Part shown: positions 56,080 to 62,434 of the stretch, one piece after another
How positions within the stretch are numbered: position 1 is the first letter of the stretch
Layout of the letters: the number at the start of each line of letters is the position of its first letter
Source: Chryseobacterium gleum
GTDB taxonomy: Bacteria > Bacteroidota > Bacteroidia > Flavobacteriales_D > Crocinitomicaceae
Direction: 5' to 3'
DNA length: 64,000 bases
NCBI GenBank assembly: GCA_945862165.1
Contig: CAMAXI010000001.1
Coordinates: forward strand, 372,001-436,000
Program-made: the position numbers and the translations under genes
The notes under the pieces: generated by a model
What the model was told of the DNA's origin: nothing
Seen by the model: the letters and a program-made list of their open reading frames with translations, nothing else
The model's database searches: none

Positions 56080-56691
56080 TTATTTAATTTTTGAGAAAAC
56101 ATACAAGGTCTCCAACCCTATTTGTAATGCTCTTTCAATGTATTTTTCATCTTGAAAATCAGTCCCATCAAAAGACTTCGGGTCATCATAGGTCGTTCCA
56201 ATACGCAGTTCAACTCCTGGTATAAACGGACAATTCTCCTCCGCATCTCCACAGGTCATGATTGCTGCAAAATTAGATAATGGATTACTTACGTCGTCAT
56301 ATACCTTTGAAAAACAAATATTTAATTTAGAACCACCAAAATCCACTTCATATTTTGGATTTAAAGTCGTATCCATTTCGGTAATTTCAAAACCTAATCC
56401 TCGTAATGCTTGAATTGCATTCGGATTAAAAGCAGTTGCTTCGGTTCCTCCTGAAAAAGTACTTACTTCATTCACGCCAAAATATTCTGCCGCAACAGCT
56501 GCCCATATTTGTCCAAAGTGACTACGACGTGAATTATGCGTACAGACATAAATCAACTGTATTGGTGACTTCGCGTCTTTTTTTTGTTGAATGTAACTGG
56601 AAATTTTCTCCAACAAGACTTTTCGATCGGACGATATACTTTCAAATTGTTGCGAAAGTTGATCGCATAGGTTTTTAATTTTTGTATTCAT
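56080..56691 (-). CDS. arsC: ArsC-like arsenate reductase / low-molecular-weight phosphatase
   Basis: The ATG at 56691 (MNTKIKNLCDQLSQQF) gives 203 residues; the frame opens 14 codons earlier inside a spacer repeat, so that start is rejected. The phosphatase-type P-loop is VCTHNSRRSH (C-x5-R). Later motifs are SGGTEATAFNPNAIQALRGLGFEI and AAIMTCGDAEENCPFIPG, whose cysteines match the resolving-Cys region of thioredoxin-coupled ArsC (there CD-x-(6)-CP). Arsenate-to-arsenite reduction in the cytoplasm is the expected role. The N-terminal ~55 residues are an extra helical segment absent from B. subtilis-type ArsC. It is followed by the arsO-like gene and preceded by a 150-nt repeat-filled spacer. 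Confidence 0.82.
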   Translation of the reverse strand: MNTKIKNLCDQLSQQFESISSDRKVLLEKISSYIQQKKDAKSPIQLIYVCTHNSRRSHFGQIWAAVAAEYFGVNEVSTFSGGTEATAFNPNAIQALRGLGFEITEMDTTLNPKYEVDFGGSKLNICFSKVYDDVSNPLSNFAAIMTCGDAEENCPFIPGVELRIGTTYDDPKSFDGTDFQDEKYIERALQIGLETLYVFSKIK

Positions 56692-56699
56692 TTTTTTTA

Positions 56700-56840
56700 G
56701 ATTAAAGAACAAAGACGAAAAGACAAAAGACAAAAGATGAAAGTATTTTGCAACTAAATATCTAAAATCTATTGTGAAATGGTCTTTTAATTAATTTTCT
56801 TTGAGCGAAGCGGTCTTTTGTCTCCGAGTCTTTTGTCTCA
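56700..56840. repeat. AGAC/GTCT spacer repeat inside the ars operon (copy 1)
   Basis: The left part (56703-56740) is a purine-strand run with AGACAAAAGAC words. The right part (56788-56840) has the complement (GGTCTTTTGTCTC, GAGTCTTTTGTCTC). The arms can pair, leaving a ~45-nt loop. It separates the DUF6428 and arsC-like genes. Confidence 0.6.
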
Positions 56841-56841
56841 A

Positions 56842-57312
56842 TTAACAACATCCACCACCAGGAGTACACGTAGTGGCAGATGTATTCAATTCCGCTAAAT
56901 TCACTTTCAATTTGTCTGCAGGAATCCCACATTTATCCTGTGCTAAACAATTAGTTTGTGTTGCTTCTAACAAGAAATTCAAACCATCAAAACCTAAATG
57001 GAATTTTCCGATTGTTTCTTGTTGGTACTCCACTTCTACTTCCCCATCTTGAAGGTTCAATACTTTTTCAGACAACTCGATAATGTCTTTCAACTTTTGT
57101 GGTGCCAAGCGATGAACAAAATCATTTGCTTCCCACAATTGGAAATTAACCACTTTTTCTTCGCGTACTGTTCCTCCACAATCGATGAAGTTTTTTGTGA
57201 TTACTCCAACTTCTGTTACATGAAAATGTACTGGAACAAATGTACCATTTGGCAATACAAAACGAACTTCTTGAACGTTTTCTAAACTTTTTTTAACTTC
57301 TGATAATTTCAT
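56842..57312 (-). CDS. DUF6428-like protein of arsenic operons
   Basis: A 156-residue soluble protein: RFVLPNGTFVPVHFHVTEVGVITKNFIDCGGTVR near the N-terminus, KVVNFQLWEANDFVHRLAPQKL in the middle, and a C-terminal tail ending CTPGGGCC. The HFHVTEVG motif and WEANDFVHRL are those of the DUF6428 family, which in Bacteroidota typically sits between arsR and arsC genes; the activity is unknown. Four cysteines in the last ~40 residues, including the adjacent pair at the very end, would suit binding of As(III); that is inference. It is 83 nt downstream of arsR, with a repeat-containing spacer. Confidence 0.8.
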   Translation of the reverse strand: MKLSEVKKSLENVQEVRFVLPNGTFVPVHFHVTEVGVITKNFIDCGGTVREEKVVNFQLWEANDFVHRLAPQKLKDIIELSEKVLNLQDGEVEVEYQQETIGKFHLGFDGLNFLLEATQTNCLAQDKCGIPADKLKVNLAELNTSATTCTPGGGCC

Positions 57313-57319
57313 TTTTTTT

Positions 57320-57395
57320 TAGATTTTAGACGTTAGACCTCAGACAAAAAACTAAAACAAGTCTAATGTCTCCGATCTGAGTTCTCATGTCTCAA
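57320..57395. repeat. AGAC/GTCT spacer repeat inside the ars operon (copy 2)
   Basis: TTTTAGACGTTAGACCTCAGAC (split here at about 57322-57343) faces GTCTAATGTCTCCGATCTGAG (about 57361-57381), so the spacer can fold back. It has the same word family as copy 1 and shares the ending TGTCTCAATTAACAAC with it. It lies between arsR and the DUF6428 gene. Confidence 0.55.
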
Positions 57396-57722
57396 TTAAC
57401 AACACTTATTTTTAGTAACAGATTCTATGGCAACCCCCATAAATTGGGTGAGTTGTTCAAATACAAGCGGATTTAGACAATAGCAAATCGAATTCCCTTC
57501 GATGTTTCCTTGAATAATTCCCACTTGTTTCAATTCACGCAAATGCTGAGAGATGGTTGCTTGCGATAATGGTAACTCATTCACAATATCCCCACAAATA
57601 CATTGTTTGTGTTGAATCAAATACTCCACAATTGCAACACGTGCTGGATGCCCTAATGCTTTTAACACATTCGCTAATTCATTTTGGTGCTCCGTAAAAT
57701 GTTCTGATTTCGTAATTCCCAT
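57396..57722 (-). CDS. arsR: ArsR-family As(III)-responsive repressor
   Basis: A 108-residue winged-helix protein. Residues ~12-50 contain ELANVLKALGHPARVAIVEYLI, the recognition region is LPLSQATISQHLRELKQVGIIQG, and the wing GNSICYCLNP. The arsenic site of classical ArsR (ELCVCDL) appears as QCICGDIV, with Cys-x-Cys at about residues 40-42; the tail ends NKCC. It should release the operator when As(III) or Sb(III) binds. It heads the operon running left to the aquaporin gene. A set of inverted repeats lies immediately upstream of the start codon. Confidence 0.92.
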   Translation of the reverse strand: MGITKSEHFTEHQNELANVLKALGHPARVAIVEYLIQHKQCICGDIVNELPLSQATISQHLRELKQVGIIQGNIEGNSICYCLNPLVFEQLTQFMGVAIESVTKNKCC

Positions 57723-57756
57723 ATCGTATTAAATCTATATTGCAATATTACGATAT
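57721..57756 (-). promoter_or_regulatory. Candidate ArsR operator/promoter
   Basis: Just upstream of arsR are a perfect 12-bp palindrome ATATTGCAATAT (57737-57748) and outer arms ATATCGTA / TACGATAT (57721-57728, 57749-57756). A minus-strand TAATATTG (57750-57743, one mismatch to the -7 consensus) lies inside the palindrome, 20 nt before the start, so repressor binding would occlude it. Confidence 0.55.
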
Positions 57757-57845
57757 AATTTGAATTAGAAGAAAGATTATAAGAAAAAAGACGAAAAACG
57801 GATACTATTAAAAAATCGCAACTTAACTAATATTGAAAAAAAATG

Positions 57846-57890
57846 AATTCCGTCAATCAACTGACGGAATTTATATCATTTCCGTCAATC
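57846..57890. promoter_or_regulatory. Triple TTCCGTCA motif upstream of a barrel-protein gene
   Basis: A perfect 10-bp inverted repeat AATTCCGTCA / TGACGGAATT (57846-57855, 57862-57871; 6-nt centre) is followed by a third copy TTCCGTCAATC (57880-57890) in direct orientation. The two direct copies (57848 and 57880) are 32 bp apart, about three helical turns, and end 45 nt before the ATG at 57936. No T tract follows, which favours an operator over a terminator. Confidence 0.6.
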
Positions 57891-57935
57891 TAATGATTTT
57901 TGATATATTTATTGATTAAATAAAAAGTGGGGAAA

Positions 57936-58517
57936 ATGAAAAAAATATTTATGATATTAACAATAAACCTTGTGTTCTCAATTATAAACGCACAAGATTC
58001 GCTTACTAAGTTTAGTAATAAATCGCTAACAACTGCTTTAGGTATTGGATTTGTTGAAGCTATTCAATCAGGGGCAGGATTTTATTACGAAATAGGATAC
58101 CAACAATCCTATTGGAAAAACAAGTTGCGATTCAATCCATATATACTGAATGGAGAATATACATCTTTAGGAATTACAGACGTTCCAGATGTATTTTTTA
58201 GAAATACGGTAGTAGGACTTAAAGTAGGTGTAGATTTACTCAAATACAAAGCATTTTCTATTGCTACACAAGTTGGTTATGGATATAATTATACGAGAGG
58301 ACTGGAAGGAACCGGAGGAGATTTTTTTAGTGCAACAAAAAATAATGATTCAGATTTTTTTTCTAAAATACACCATACACTCACTTTGGGTGCCGGTCTT
58401 CGTATTAATCCAAAAAACCATCGATTAGCGTATGAATTTCACATTTTAAATTTTGGAATAGGCAACGATGATTTTATTACAGCGCAATTTCGCCTTGGAA
58501 TTGATGTGAAATTGTAG
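57936..58517 (+). CDS. Outer-membrane beta-barrel-like protein of unknown function
   Basis: The ATG at 57936 (MKKIFMILTINLVFSIINAQ) begins a clean signal peptide; the frame-open GTG at 57927 is less likely. The product is 193 residues. Alternating strands with Gly/aromatic turns (LGIGFVEAIQSGAGFYYEIGYQQSYW, GLKVGVDLLKYKAFSIATQVGYGYN, HTLTLGAGLRINPKNHRLAYEFHIL) and a final strand FRLGIDVKL are typical of small OmpA/OmpX-type barrels. No family is firmly recognised. It is divergent from arsR but separated by the TTCCGTCA motif cluster, which is more likely its own control region than part of the ars promoter. Confidence 0.75.
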   Translation: MKKIFMILTINLVFSIINAQDSLTKFSNKSLTTALGIGFVEAIQSGAGFYYEIGYQQSYWKNKLRFNPYILNGEYTSLGITDVPDVFFRNTVVGLKVGVDLLKYKAFSIATQVGYGYNYTRGLEGTGGDFFSATKNNDSDFFSKIHHTLTLGAGLRINPKNHRLAYEFHILNFGIGNDDFITAQFRLGIDVKL

Positions 58518-58582
58518 ATACATATCTAAATCAGAAGAATCAAAAGAAGTCTAAAATCAAAATCTGAAAGGAACACAAATTC

Positions 58583-58741
58583 TTATTTAAGATTTTTAGA
58601 CAAAATTTTCGCTACCAACGTAAGCATTTGCTCTTTCTTTTCAGGTCGCACACGATTTACACTTGATTTCTCAAGCTGTTCATTAAATATTCGAGATTGA
58701 TTACCACTAATTGGTTTAGTAATTTTAATTGGTGTTTCCAT
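58583..58741 (-). CDS. Predicted small protein (52 aa) with its own dyad promoter
   Basis: The ORF starts at ATG 58741 (METPIKITKPISGNQSRIFNEQ) and ends KILSKNLK. The product is hydrophilic and basic, without membrane segment or signal. It is shorter than common ORF cut-offs. It is supported by a full promoter 17 nt upstream (TTTG-N20-TAAATTTG plus the CGTATAAATAC-type dyad), with the same spacing seen upstream of endonuclease I and the nucleotidyltransferase-like gene. There is no recognised family. The region from the stop of the barrel gene (58517) to here otherwise holds only a low-complexity AAGAAG/AAAATC stretch. An alternative is a non-coding RNA made from the same promoter. Confidence 0.5.
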   Translation of the reverse strand: METPIKITKPISGNQSRIFNEQLEKSSVNRVRPEKKEQMLTLVAKILSKNLK

Positions 58742-58758
58742 TTGTTTTATTGCTGATA

Positions 58759-58818
58759 CAAATTTATGAAAACTGATAAGTCAACACAAATAAAAACGAA
58801 TAATCACGTATAAATACT
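58759..58818 (-). promoter_or_regulatory. Dyad-containing promoter (copy B) before the 52-aa ORF
   Basis: On the minus strand: dyad AGTATTTATACG (58818-58807), 17 bp, TTTG (58790-58787), 20 bp, and a perfect -7 box TAAATTTG (58766-58759), which lies 17 nt before the ATG. A 19-bp stretch AATCACGTATAAATACTAT (58802-58820, plus strand) is identical to 60234-60252. Confidence 0.7.
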
Positions 58819-58837
58819 ATGTTTTTAGATTCCGTGA

Positions 58838-59347
58838 TTACAAAAAATCTTTCCCCAAACTTAACACGATATCAATTGGATTTTCAATGGCTTCGTCGAT
58901 GACAACTCGGAATTTTTGATTTCGTAGGATAAATTGCGCTTTTGGATACTTGCTTAAAAACGTTGAGATTGCTTTAACAGTAATATCATCAACCCGCGAC
59001 TGCGAAAAAAAGTAAGCTCGCTTTGGTAATTGTTTCTTAAATCGTCGTAAGGTAAAAAGGGAGAAAAATGCAGATGAACCTGCTCTGATCCACGGATATT
59101 CTGAGAGTAATGTTTTTTCATACGAAATCTCATGGTAAATTGGACCTCCCGATTTACTTGTATGTGTAATTTTGAGAACAATCACTTTTTCATCAGGTAT
59201 TGAACTCGTAAAGGTCAACTCATACCCATAACTCGTACAAAAACCTTCAACAGTAAAATCTAATGTAGCTAAATGAGTTTCTGCTTTTTGACAAAACAAC
59301 CCGTTGTCATCGTAAAAAGAAGAATCGGCTTTTATGTATTGGATCAA
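58838..59347 (-). CDS. Hypothetical protein, third gene of the nucleotidyltransferase-like operon
   Basis: A 169-residue soluble protein that I do not recognise. The first half is beta-rich (THLATLDFTVEGFCTSYGYELTFTSS, KVIVLKITHTSKSGGPIYHEISYEK). The second half is basic and helical (FFSLFTLRRFKKQLPKRAYFF, VDDITVKAISTFLSKYPKAQFILRN). There is no signal peptide or clear membrane helix. It follows the 104-residue gene after 10 nt in the same direction, so it is translated from the same mRNA as the nucleotidyltransferase-like gene. The basic patch could contact nucleic acid; that is only a guess. Confidence 0.7.
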   Translation of the reverse strand: MIQYIKADSSFYDDNGLFCQKAETHLATLDFTVEGFCTSYGYELTFTSSIPDEKVIVLKITHTSKSGGPIYHEISYEKTLLSEYPWIRAGSSAFFSLFTLRRFKKQLPKRAYFFSQSRVDDITVKAISTFLSKYPKAQFILRNQKFRVVIDEAIENPIDIVLSLGKDFL

Positions 59348-59357
59348 AACTATAAAA

Positions 59358-59672
59358 CTAAGCGATTAGCAATTCTAATTGCTCTAAATATGCATGAGAA
59401 CTGTCATTAATAGCATCACTCATTAAGTCTGGGTAGTGATTTACTAATAATTTTTGGATAATGAAAAAGCTTTTAGGAGATCTGATAGAAGGTTCAAGCA
59501 ACTCATCGATCAAATAACCAATGAGATGTTCTCTTTTGGATTTGTATTGATGCAACATAAATTCAGAAACACCATCCGTAGATTGAGTGGCATGCATTTC
59601 AATTAACGAATTTACTTCTTTAATATCTTGAAGTAAACGTTCTAATTTAAGCAATCTTTCTTCTGTTTTCAT
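59358..59672 (-). CDS. Hypothetical helical protein (104 aa), partner of the nucleotidyltransferase-like gene
   Basis: A 104-residue protein, almost all helical. The N-terminus is a short coiled coil (EERLLKLERLLQDIKEVNSLIEMH), then a linker, then HQYKSKREHLIGYLIDELLEP and SFFIIQKLLVNHYPDL. There is no signal or transmembrane segment. It lies 9 nt after the nucleotidyltransferase-like gene and 10 nt before the 169-residue gene, so the three form one transcription unit. A HEPN-type R-x(4-6)-H motif, which would make a toxin-antitoxin pair with a nucleotidyltransferase, was looked for and is not convincing. Confidence 0.7.
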   Translation of the reverse strand: MKTEERLLKLERLLQDIKEVNSLIEMHATQSTDGVSEFMLHQYKSKREHLIGYLIDELLEPSIRSPKSFFIIQKLLVNHYPDLMSDAINDSSHAYLEQLELLIA

Positions 59673-59681
59673 TAGACAAAT

Positions 59682-60176
59682 TTAATGAATAATTTCTACA
59701 AATCCTTTACGAATAGGTTGTTTCAATCGTTTCGTCGGCTTTACTTTTGTGAAATGGTGATACCAATACAACTTGTCCGATTCAGAGTGAGAAAACAATA
59801 AACTTCCAGTTGGTCGTAGAATTACGAAATAAGCGTCTATACCTAACTTTTTCCAATTTGAATGACGCGTAAAATGCCATAGTTGATCTGAATATTTAAG
59901 AAATATAGCTTCATCAATAAAAGTAACTAAATCAATGTCTTTTGGATTATCAATTTTAGTTGTAAAAGAACCATTAATCCATTGTTTTACTGAATCAACA
60001 TCTAAAACATTCATTATTTCCTTCGTATAATCAAGGAAATTCCTAAAAAGTATTTCTCTTCGTTCAGAATCAAACTCTTCAACAAAAGTTAGATAGAATT
60101 CGTTAACAGAAAATGAAATATTTGAAACTGGAACTAAAAACCCTTTATTGTTAAAATGAAACATGAAAATATACAT
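59682..60176 (-). CDS. Nucleotidyltransferase-like protein (DUF6932-like)
   Basis: A 164-residue protein. The core motif WINGSFTTKIDNPKDIDLVTF gives Gly69-Ser70 and the Asp80-x-Asp82 pair, the hG(S)...Dh(D) signature of small polymerase-beta-type nucleotidyltransferases. The N-terminal pattern GFLVPVSNISFSVNEFYLTFVEEF-(x)-RREILFRNFLDY resembles DUF6932 proteins, known mostly from defence islands and mobile regions. The third acidic residue is not obvious. The ATG at 60176 fits the distance from the promoter (14 nt from the -7 box); Met5 (60164) is an alternative. It is the first gene of a three-gene operon under a dyad promoter. Transfer of nucleotides to RNA or protein is a family inference. 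Confidence 0.7.
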   Translation of the reverse strand: MYIFMFHFNNKGFLVPVSNISFSVNEFYLTFVEEFDSERREILFRNFLDYTKEIMNVLDVDSVKQWINGSFTTKIDNPKDIDLVTFIDEAIFLKYSDQLWHFTRHSNWKKLGIDAYFVILRPTGSLLFSHSESDKLYWYHHFTKVKPTKRLKQPIRKGFVEIIH

Positions 60177-60190
60177 CTATGATTAGATAT

Positions 60191-60250
60191 CAAAATTACT
60201 ATGACTTGTAATATTAGTCAATGAAAATTTGAAAATCACGTATAAATACT
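60191..60250 (-). promoter_or_regulatory. Dyad-containing promoter (copy C) of the nucleotidyltransferase-like operon
   Basis: On the minus strand: dyad AGTATTTATACG (60250-60239), 17 bp, TTG (60221-60219), 20 bp, and a perfect -7 box TAATTTTG (60198-60191), 14 nt before the start codon. Dyad-to-box and TTG-to-box distances are the same as in copies A and B. Confidence 0.7.
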
Positions 60251-60260
60251 ATATTTCAAA

Positions 60261-60301
60261 AAAACAAAAAAGACCGATAAATTCTCATCTATCAGTCTTT
60301 T
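60261..60301 (-). terminator. Rho-independent terminator of glyA
   Basis: On the minus strand, AAAAGACTGATA / TATCGGTCTTTT (60301-60290 and 60279-60268; 12 pairs with one G-T) is followed by TTTTTGTTTT. The AGAC/GTCT words of the spacer family form its arms and continue to about 60325. The A/T symmetry may let it work both ways. Confidence 0.8.
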
Positions 60302-60326
60302 GTCTTTTCGTCTTTTTTCTAAAATC

Positions 60327-61610
60327 TTACTCCGGGCAAATCACAAACAACGGATAATCTTTCATCATCGCGTTTACTTTTGTTCTTACACTCGCTAACA
60401 CTTCTTCGTTACCAATATTCGAAAGTACCTCATCCAATAATTTCACGATTTCTTTCGTTTCCGCTTCTTTCAATCCACGGGAAGTAATTGCTGGTGTACC
60501 AACACGAATTCCAGATGTTACAAATGGAGATTCGGTATCAAAAGGTACCATGTTTTTATTTACTGTAATATCTGCTTTTACCAAGTTGATTTCAGCATCT
60601 TTTCCATTTACACCTTTCGAACGTAAATCGATCAACATACTATGGTTGTCTGTTCCTTCTGAAACGATGTTGTATCCTAACTTAACCAATTCTTCCGCCA
60701 TAACTGCTGCATTTTTTTGTACTTGCAACATGTATTTTTTGTACTCTGGCGTCAATGCTTCTCCAAAGGCTACTGCTTTTGCAGCTATTACGTGCTCTAG
60801 TGGTCCACCTTGAATTCCTGGAAAAACTGCTGCATCTAACAATGCTCCTAATGTTTTTAAGTTTCCATTATTCCACTTGATACCCCAAGGATTTTCAATG
60901 TTACCACGCATCATAATTACACCTCCTCTTGGCCCACGTAATGTTTTGTGCGTTGTAGTTGTAACGATATGACAAAAAGCTAACGGATCGCTTAATAATC
61001 CTGCCGCAATCAACCCTGCTGGGTGCGAAATATCTGCTAAAATAATTGCACCTATCTCGTCTGCTACTTTACGAATACGCGCATAATCCCAATCTCTAGA
61101 ATACGCAGAAGCACCACAAATAATCATTTTTGGTTTCTCGCGACGCGCAACTTCTTCCAACATTTCGTAATCAACATACCCCGTCTCTTTTTTCACACCA
61201 TAGAAAAATGGTTTGTACAATTTCCCGGAGAAGTTAACTGGCGAACCATGTGTCAAGTGACCACCATGTGATAAGTCAAAGCCTAAAATTTTGTCTCCAG
61301 GATTCAAACATGCTAAAAATACTGCTGCATTTGCTTGTGCACCAGAGTGAGGTTGCACATTCGCCCAAGTAGCACCAAACAATTCACACAAACGGTCAAT
61401 TGCTAATTGCTCTACTTTATCCACTACTTCACAACCACCATAATATCTTTTTCCTGGAAGACCTTCCGCATATTTATTCGTCAACACAGAGCCCATCGCT
61501 TCCATGACTTGTTCGCTCACAAAGTTTTCAGAAGCAATCAACTCAATTCCATGTAATTGTCTATTTTTCTCTTCTTGAATTAAATCAAATATTACTTTAT
61601 CTCTTTCCAT
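60327..61610 (-). CDS. glyA: Serine hydroxymethyltransferase
   Basis: A 427-residue PLP enzyme that interconverts serine and glycine with tetrahydrofolate, supplying one-carbon units. Family landmarks are all visible: [87 protein letters not shown], the PLP-lysine motif [26 protein letters not shown], and TPAITSRG with SGIRVG. Length is normal. ATG 61610 starts the usual [15 protein letters not shown] perfect -7 box lies 28 nt upstream and a terminator follows. It is a single-gene unit. Confidence 0.97.
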   Translation of the reverse strand: MERDKVIFDLIQEEKNRQLHGIELIASENFVSEQVMEAMGSVLTNKYAEGLPGKRYYGGCEVVDKVEQLAIDRLCELFGATWANVQPHSGAQANAAVFLACLNPGDKILGFDLSHGGHLTHGSPVNFSGKLYKPFFYGVKKETGYVDYEMLEEVARREKPKMIICGASAYSRDWDYARIRKVADEIGAIILADISHPAGLIAAGLLSDPLAFCHIVTTTTHKTLRGPRGGVIMMRGNIENPWGIKWNNGNLKTLGALLDAAVFPGIQGGPLEHVIAAKAVAFGEALTPEYKKYMLQVQKNAAVMAEELVKLGYNIVSEGTDNHSMLIDLRSKGVNGKDAEINLVKADITVNKNMVPFDTESPFVTSGIRVGTPAITSRGLKEAETKEIVKLLDEVLSNIGNEEVLASVRTKVNAMMKDYPLFVICPE

Positions 61611-61638
61611 GCTATTCTATTCAGTCGTTAATAGTAAA

Positions 61639-61646
61639 CAAATATA
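61639..61646 (-). promoter_or_regulatory. -7 box TATATTTG of glyA
   Basis: A perfect minus-strand TAnnTTTG match ends 28 nt before the glyA ATG. There is no TTG at the 20-bp position. Confidence 0.45.
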
Positions 61647-61649
61647 TTA

Positions 61650-61820
61650 AATAGACTTTAGACAGGAGACATTAGACCGTAGAAATTGAGATAAAAGATG
61701 AAAAGAAAAAAGATGTTTAGACTTTTAACAAGCTCAAAACTTTCAATCTTATGCCTGACGTCTAATATCTTTAATCTAATGACTTTTTATCTTTCGTCTA
61801 TCCTTCTTTTGTCTAAAATA
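61650..61820. repeat. AGAC/GTCT spacer repeat between glyA and the next operon
   Basis: A purine-strand run (AGACTTTAGACAGGAGACATTAG from 61654, AAAAGATGAAAAG, AGATGTTTAGAC) is followed by complementary words (GACGTCTAATATC, TTTAATCTAATGAC, TTATCTTTCGTC, TTTTGTCTAAAA). It is the same family as at 11100-11280, 24033-24066, 33060-33100, 56700-56840, 57320-57395 and 60290-60325. There is no coding potential. Confidence 0.6.
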
Positions 61821-61867
61821 ATTCCTAATTTTATCTATTAATCCAATTTGAACAAAAAAATACAAAA

Positions 61868-62428
61868 ATGAGTGCATATAAATTCCGTGTATTACTCGAT
61901 ACTGAAAAGGAAAGTGAAATTTTTCGCGATATCCTAATCAATAAAAACGATAATTTTGAAAGTCTGTATAATGCAATTATTCAGTCGTTTAATTTTACCG
62001 GACAAGAAATGGCTTCTTTTTATTTGTCTAACGATAATTGGGACAAAGGACATGAAATTAGCTTGATGGACTTGAACTACGGCGACGAATCTCTTGAAGA
62101 AAAGGCTTCTGTAATGTCGGATGCAAACATCAAAGATTTCATCGAAGTAGACGATCAAAAAATCATTTTGGTGTACGATTTCATGCGTATGTGGATTTTC
62201 TTGATTGAATTAGTAGAAATTTTAGACGATTCAATCGGTGCTCCGGAAGTTGCTTTAGCGATTGGAATGGCTCCACCAGAAGATTCTAGAGCTACAGGAA
62301 TTGAAGAAGGGGAAGATGCCCTTCTTTTTGACGAAGATGAATCGGATGAAGACGAAGATGAATTTGGTTTAGATGATTATGAAGACGGATACTCCGACGA
62401 AGATTACTCTAACTTTGATGAATATTAA
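61868..62428 (+). CDS. pRiA4b Orf3-like protein (IS1096 passenger TnpR-like family)
   Basis: A 186-residue acidic protein. The first ~140 residues (YKFRVLLDTEKESEIFRDILINKNDNFESLYNAIIQSFNF, MASFYLSNDNWDKGHEISL, VYDFMRMWIFLIELVEI) fit the plasmid pRiA4b Orf-3-like domain. The last ~40 residues are an Asp/Glu-rich tail (about 30 acidic of 45). Despite the family name there is no transposase, inverted repeat or resolvase catalytic motif; in Flavobacteriales the gene is usually a chromosomal fixture. It begins an operon with a methyltransferase (6-nt gap), a phosphatase and an RsmI-like gene. The function is unknown. Confidence 0.85.
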   Translation: MSAYKFRVLLDTEKESEIFRDILINKNDNFESLYNAIIQSFNFTGQEMASFYLSNDNWDKGHEISLMDLNYGDESLEEKASVMSDANIKDFIEVDDQKIILVYDFMRMWIFLIELVEILDDSIGAPEVALAIGMAPPEDSRATGIEEGEDALLFDEDESDEDEDEFGLDDYEDGYSDEDYSNFDEY

Positions 62429-62434
62429 TTAATT

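Noticed and set aside
59358-60176. A classical HEPN/MNT toxin-antitoxin pair
   Set aside because: The nucleotidyltransferase motif is present, but the 104-residue partner lacks a convincing R-x(4-6)-H HEPN motif, so the pairing is left as a hypothesis only.
58802-60252. The identical 19-bp sequences flanking the nucleotidyltransferase-like operon as attachment sites or a target-site duplication of a mobile island
   Set aside because: A third version lies upstream of endonuclease I, and all three have the same spacing to a -7 box and start codon, so a regulatory site explains them better than an insertion event.
61868-62428. A remnant of insertion sequence IS1096, because of the family name of this gene
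   Set aside because: There is no transposase, terminal inverted repeat or target duplication around it, and it is in a compact operon with enzyme genes.
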